Part shown: positions 61,726 through 64,000 of the stretch, in pieces | Numbering within the stretch: the stretch's first letter is position 1 | Layout of the letters: every line of letters starts with the position of its first letter | Source: Rhodoferax lithotrophicus | Lineage (GTDB): Bacteria; Pseudomonadota; Gammaproteobacteria; Burkholderiales; Burkholderiaceae_C | Reading direction: 5' to 3' | DNA: 64,000 nucleotides | Assembly (NCBI RefSeq): GCF_019973615.1 | Contig: NZ_AP024238.1 | Coordinates: 1,798,001-1,862,000 of the forward strand | Notes under the pieces: model-generated | The model's input: the letters and a program-made list of their open reading frames with translations, nothing else | The model's database searches: none | Told to the model about the DNA's origin: nothing | Program-made: the position numbers and the translations under genes

Positions 61726-62403
61726 ATGCATGTAGGGCTTATGAATAAAGCGCAGTCAGCTATTAAAACAATAGTTTTTGATGCCTCGGCCCCAGCGTAT
61801 TGGGCCGAGGCTTGCAAGCACCTGATGAGGAAAGACCGCGTCATGAAGCGGCTGATCCCGCAATTTGGTTCGGCTTGCCTGCAAAGCCGGGGTGATGCGT
61901 TTGCCACCTTGGCGCGTAGCGTGGTGGGGCAGCAGATTTCGGTCAAGGCAGCGCAAACCGTATGGGATCGTTTTACCCAATTGCCCGAGCAATTGACCCC
62001 CGCCAACGTACTCAAACTGAAAATTGACGACATGCGGGCGGCAGGTTTGAGCGTGCGCAAGGTTGAATATCTGGTTGACTTGGCATTACATTTTGACAAT
62101 GGCGCGTTACATGCCGATGCCTGGAGCAGCATGGATGACGATGCCATCATTGCCGAACTGGTGGCCATCCGGGGTATTGGCCGCTGGACCGCCGAGATGT
62201 TTTTGATCTTTCACCTGATGCGTCCCAACGTGTTGCCACTGGACGATGTGGGCCTGATCAACGGCATCAGCAAAGGCTATTTTTCTGGCGATGTGGTCAG
62301 CCGCAGTGATGCGCGCGAGGTGGCGCAAGCCTGGGCACCGTACCGCACCGTGGCAACTTGGTATATTTGGCGCTCGCTGGACCCGGTGCCGGTTGAGTAT
62401 TGA
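61726..62403 (+). CDS. AlkA-like DNA-3-methyladenine glycosylase
   Basis: A 225-residue HhH-GPD superfamily glycosylase that removes alkylated bases. The HhH region ELVAIRGIGRWTAEMFLIFH is followed by the catalytic Asp in VLPLDDVGL. SVVGQQISVKAAQTVW is the family's first conserved block. It lacks the N-terminal TBP-like domain of E. coli AlkA and resembles the short AlkA2/Mag1 class. The start is uncertain: ATG 61726 or 61741, the second lying inside a dispersed repeat that encodes NKAQSAIKTIVF. Confidence 0.9.
   Translation: MHVGLMNKAQSAIKTIVFDASAPAYWAEACKHLMRKDRVMKRLIPQFGSACLQSRGDAFATLARSVVGQQISVKAAQTVWDRFTQLPEQLTPANVLKLKIDDMRAAGLSVRKVEYLVDLALHFDNGALHADAWSSMDDDAIIAELVAIRGIGRWTAEMFLIFHLMRPNVLPLDDVGLINGISKGYFSGDVVSRSDAREVAQAWAPYRTVATWYIWRSLDPVPVEY
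61733..61774 (+). repeat. Dispersed repeat, copy 7, at the 5' end of the glycosylase gene
   Basis: Reads TAGGGCTTATGAATAAAGCG, then CAGTCAGCTATTAAAACAATAG. The segment AGCTATT-AAAACAATAG differs from that in copy 8 by one base in 17. It lies across the translation start of the glycosylase gene. Confidence 0.65.
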
Positions 62404-62482
62404 TCATCTGAAACTGTGCAGGACAAACCCAGGTAGCCCATGGTGCACCTGCTTTGTCTTCAATTGATAAAACGGAGCCCGT

Positions 62483-63460
62483 ATGGCTAAAAAGACCTTT
62501 CTGGATTTCGAGACCCCTATTGCCGAGCTGGAAAACAAAATAGAAGAGCTGCGTTATGTACAGACCGAATCGGCGGTGGACATTTCGGCAGAAATCAACC
62601 AGTTGGCCAAAAAGAGCCAGCAACTCACCAAAGACATCTACAGCGATTTGACTCCGTGGCAAATCACCAAGATCGCCCGCCATGCCGAGCGCCCCTACAC
62701 TATGGACTATGTGAACGAGTTGTTCACCCATTTTGTCGAGCTGCATGGCGACCGCCACTTTGCCGATGACCTGAGCATTGTGGGTGGCCTGGCACGTTTC
62801 AACGGCACGCCCTGCATGGTGATTGGTCAGCAAAAAGGCCGCGACACCCGCGAGCGCGCCACCCGCAACTTTGGCATGAGCAAACCCGAGGGCTACCGCA
62901 AAGCCTTGCGCTTGATGAAAACCGCTGAGAAATTCAAGCTGCCGGTGTTCACCTTTGTCGACACCCCCGGTGCCTACCCTGGCATTGATGCCGAAGAGCG
63001 TGGCCAGTCCGAGGCCATTGGCCGCAATATTTTTGAGATGGCGCAGCTCGAAGTGCCGATCATCACCACCATCATTGGTGAAGGCGGCTCCGGCGGCGCA
63101 CTGGCGATTTCGGTGGGTGACCAGTTGCTGATGCTGCAATACTCCATCTACTCGGTGATCAGCCCGGAGGGCTGTGCCTCGATTTTGTGGAAAACCGCCG
63201 AAAAAGCCCAGGACGCGGCGGATGCGCTGGGCATCACCGCCCACCGCCTGAAGGCCTTGGGCGTGATCGACAAAATCGTCAACGAACCCGTGGGTGGGGC
63301 GCACCGTGACCCGAAACAAATGGCGGCGTTCCTGAAACGCGCCTTGACCGATGCCTTCCGCCAGGTCAGTGACCTGAAAACCAGCGAATTGCTCGATCGA
63401 CGCTTTGCCCGGTTGCAGAGTTATGGTCGTTTCACAGACACCAAAACCACTGGGAAATAG
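62483..63460 (+). CDS. accA: Acetyl-CoA carboxylase carboxyltransferase subunit alpha AccA
   Basis: The 325-residue alpha subunit of the carboxyltransferase of fatty acid synthesis. Landmarks are [69 protein letters not shown] and [12 protein letters not shown]. It pairs with AccD, not in the window. tilS follows after 23 bases, the usual accA-tilS order. Confidence 0.97.
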   Translation: MAKKTFLDFETPIAELENKIEELRYVQTESAVDISAEINQLAKKSQQLTKDIYSDLTPWQITKIARHAERPYTMDYVNELFTHFVELHGDRHFADDLSIVGGLARFNGTPCMVIGQQKGRDTRERATRNFGMSKPEGYRKALRLMKTAEKFKLPVFTFVDTPGAYPGIDAEERGQSEAIGRNIFEMAQLEVPIITTIIGEGGSGGALAISVGDQLLMLQYSIYSVISPEGCASILWKTAEKAQDAADALGITAHRLKALGVIDKIVNEPVGGAHRDPKQMAAFLKRALTDAFRQVSDLKTSELLDRRFARLQSYGRFTDTKTTGK

Positions 63461-63483
63461 GCTGGAAGTCGCTGTGAGAGCGT

Positions 63484-64000
63484 ATGACACGCTCGTTTGA
63501 GCAGGCTGTTGCCGCTTTTTCTCCTGCGTTGCCCCTGGCCGTGGCCTACAGCGGTGGTGTGGATTCCACCGCTTTGCTGTTGGCTTGCGCGCGCAAATGG
63601 CCCGGACAGGTCAGGGCGGTGCATGTGCACCACGGTTTGCAGGCCGCCGGGGACGATTTCGAGCGCCATTGCCAGGACTTTTGCCGTAGCCTACAAGTGC
63701 CGCTGGTGGTGCAGAAAGTGGATGCGCGCCATGCCCCAGGGCAAAGCCCGGAGGCCGCAGCCCGGCATGCACGTTATAAGGCTTTTGAGGCTCTGACGCT
63801 TATTGAGCAAGCGCAAGAAGCTATTCAAACAATAGCAATAGCGCAGCATGCGGACGACCAGATTGAGACCTTGTTGCTGGCCTTGAGCCGGGGCGCGGGT
63901 TTGCCCGGCATCAGTGCCATGGCCCCACAGTGGCAACGCGGCGGCTTGACCTATTGCCGCCCGCTGTTGCAGGTGAGCCGTGCCGACATCCTGGTCTGGT
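63484..64000 (+). CDS. tilS: tRNA(Ile)-lysidine synthase TilS, N-terminal part
   Basis: The gene runs off the window end after 172 codons. TilS adds lysine to C34 of tRNA-Ile(CAU). The PP-loop is at about 20-27 (AYSGGVDSTALLL), then VRAVHVHHGLQ and ARHARYKAF. QHADDQIETLLLALSRGAG matches the conserved DDQ-x-ET block. Between ARYKAF and that block sits EALTLIEQAQEAIQTIAIA, longer than expected and encoded by a dispersed repeat. Start ATG 63484 is 23 bases after accA. Confidence 0.93.
   Translation, partial: MTRSFEQAVAAFSPALPLAVAYSGGVDSTALLLACARKWPGQVRAVHVHHGLQAAGDDFERHCQDFCRSLQVPLVVQKVDARHAPGQSPEAAARHARYKAFEALTLIEQAQEAIQTIAIAQHADDQIETLLLALSRGAGLPGISAMAPQWQRGGLTYCRPLLQVSRADILVW
63787..63842 (+). 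repeat. Dispersed repeat, copy 8, in frame in tilS
   Basis: Reads GAGGCTCTGACGCTTATTGA, then GCAAGCGCAAGAAGCTATTC, then AAACAATAGCAATAGC. Both inverted elements are recognisable (GCGCTT-type GACGCTT/AAGCGC and GCTATT/AATAGC). The reading frame of tilS stays open through it. Confidence 0.68.

Noticed and set aside
62297..63490. Reverse-strand open frame of 397 codons opposite accA
   Set aside because: Antisense shadow of accA, which is strongly conserved on the plus strand.

Overview
The window looks like chromosomal DNA of a betaproteobacterium of the order Burkholderiales, most likely a Rhodoferax/Polaromonas-like member of the Comamonadaceae. The grounds are the gene order (ribD-ribE-ribBA-ribH-nusB; fimT-pilVWXY1-pilE; glyA-nrdR), a BktB-type thiolase very close to the Ralstonia enzyme, a DUF3079 protein, and a dispersed repeat with inverted AGCGCTT/AAGCGCT and GCTATT/AATAGC elements that I remember from comamonad genomes. 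No tRNA, rRNA, transposase or CRISPR array was seen.

Layout. (1) 1-11.1 kb is a nitric oxide module: the end of norB, norQ, a membrane polyferredoxin and norD; then an NsrR-type operator, a small ORF, an FmdE-like protein, a 7Fe ferredoxin, an NnrS-like protein, norE and norF; on the other strand nnrS, a DUF3079 gene and ccoG, divergent from nsrR across a composite operator. (2) 11.2-16.7 kb holds a NarX/NarL two-component pair behind bktB, an SDR and a pseudouridine synthase. (3) 16.6-24.6 kb is a signalling region: a soluble PAS hybrid kinase with a 48-residue protein gene, then TonB-dependent receptor, periplasmic ABC-type binding protein, membrane hybrid kinase and a convergent LuxR-type regulator. 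This last group has no transporter permease or ATPase and may be a cross-envelope sensing system. (4) 24.6-36.1 kb has dnaE converging on a reverse-strand run ribD-ribE-ribBA-ribH-nusB-aminotransferase-ybgC-tolQ-tolR-tolA. (5) 36.2-45.7 kb is a PglL-like oligosaccharyltransferase/ligase divergent from the minor pilin operon fimT-pilV-pilW-pilX-pilY1-pilE. (6) 45.7-64 kb is mostly housekeeping: nrdR, glyA behind a ZTP riboswitch, a lytic transglycosylase, a DUF748/AsmA-like giant, a DUF349 protein, lpxH, two cyclophilins, an L,D-transpeptidase, a TPR protein, cysS, a DNA glycosylase, accA and the start of tilS.

How the parts fit. NsrR would sense NO through its Fe-S cluster and release the operators at 4.25 kb and 10.5 kb, switching on NnrS, ferredoxin and CcoG functions next to the respiratory NO reductase genes. 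NarXL would add nitrate/nitrite sensing. The most unusual sequence-level feature is the dispersed repeat: at least eight copies or remnants lie in the window, and several sit in frame inside genes, where they encode protein linkers, part of a signal peptide, a start region and an extra segment in TilS.
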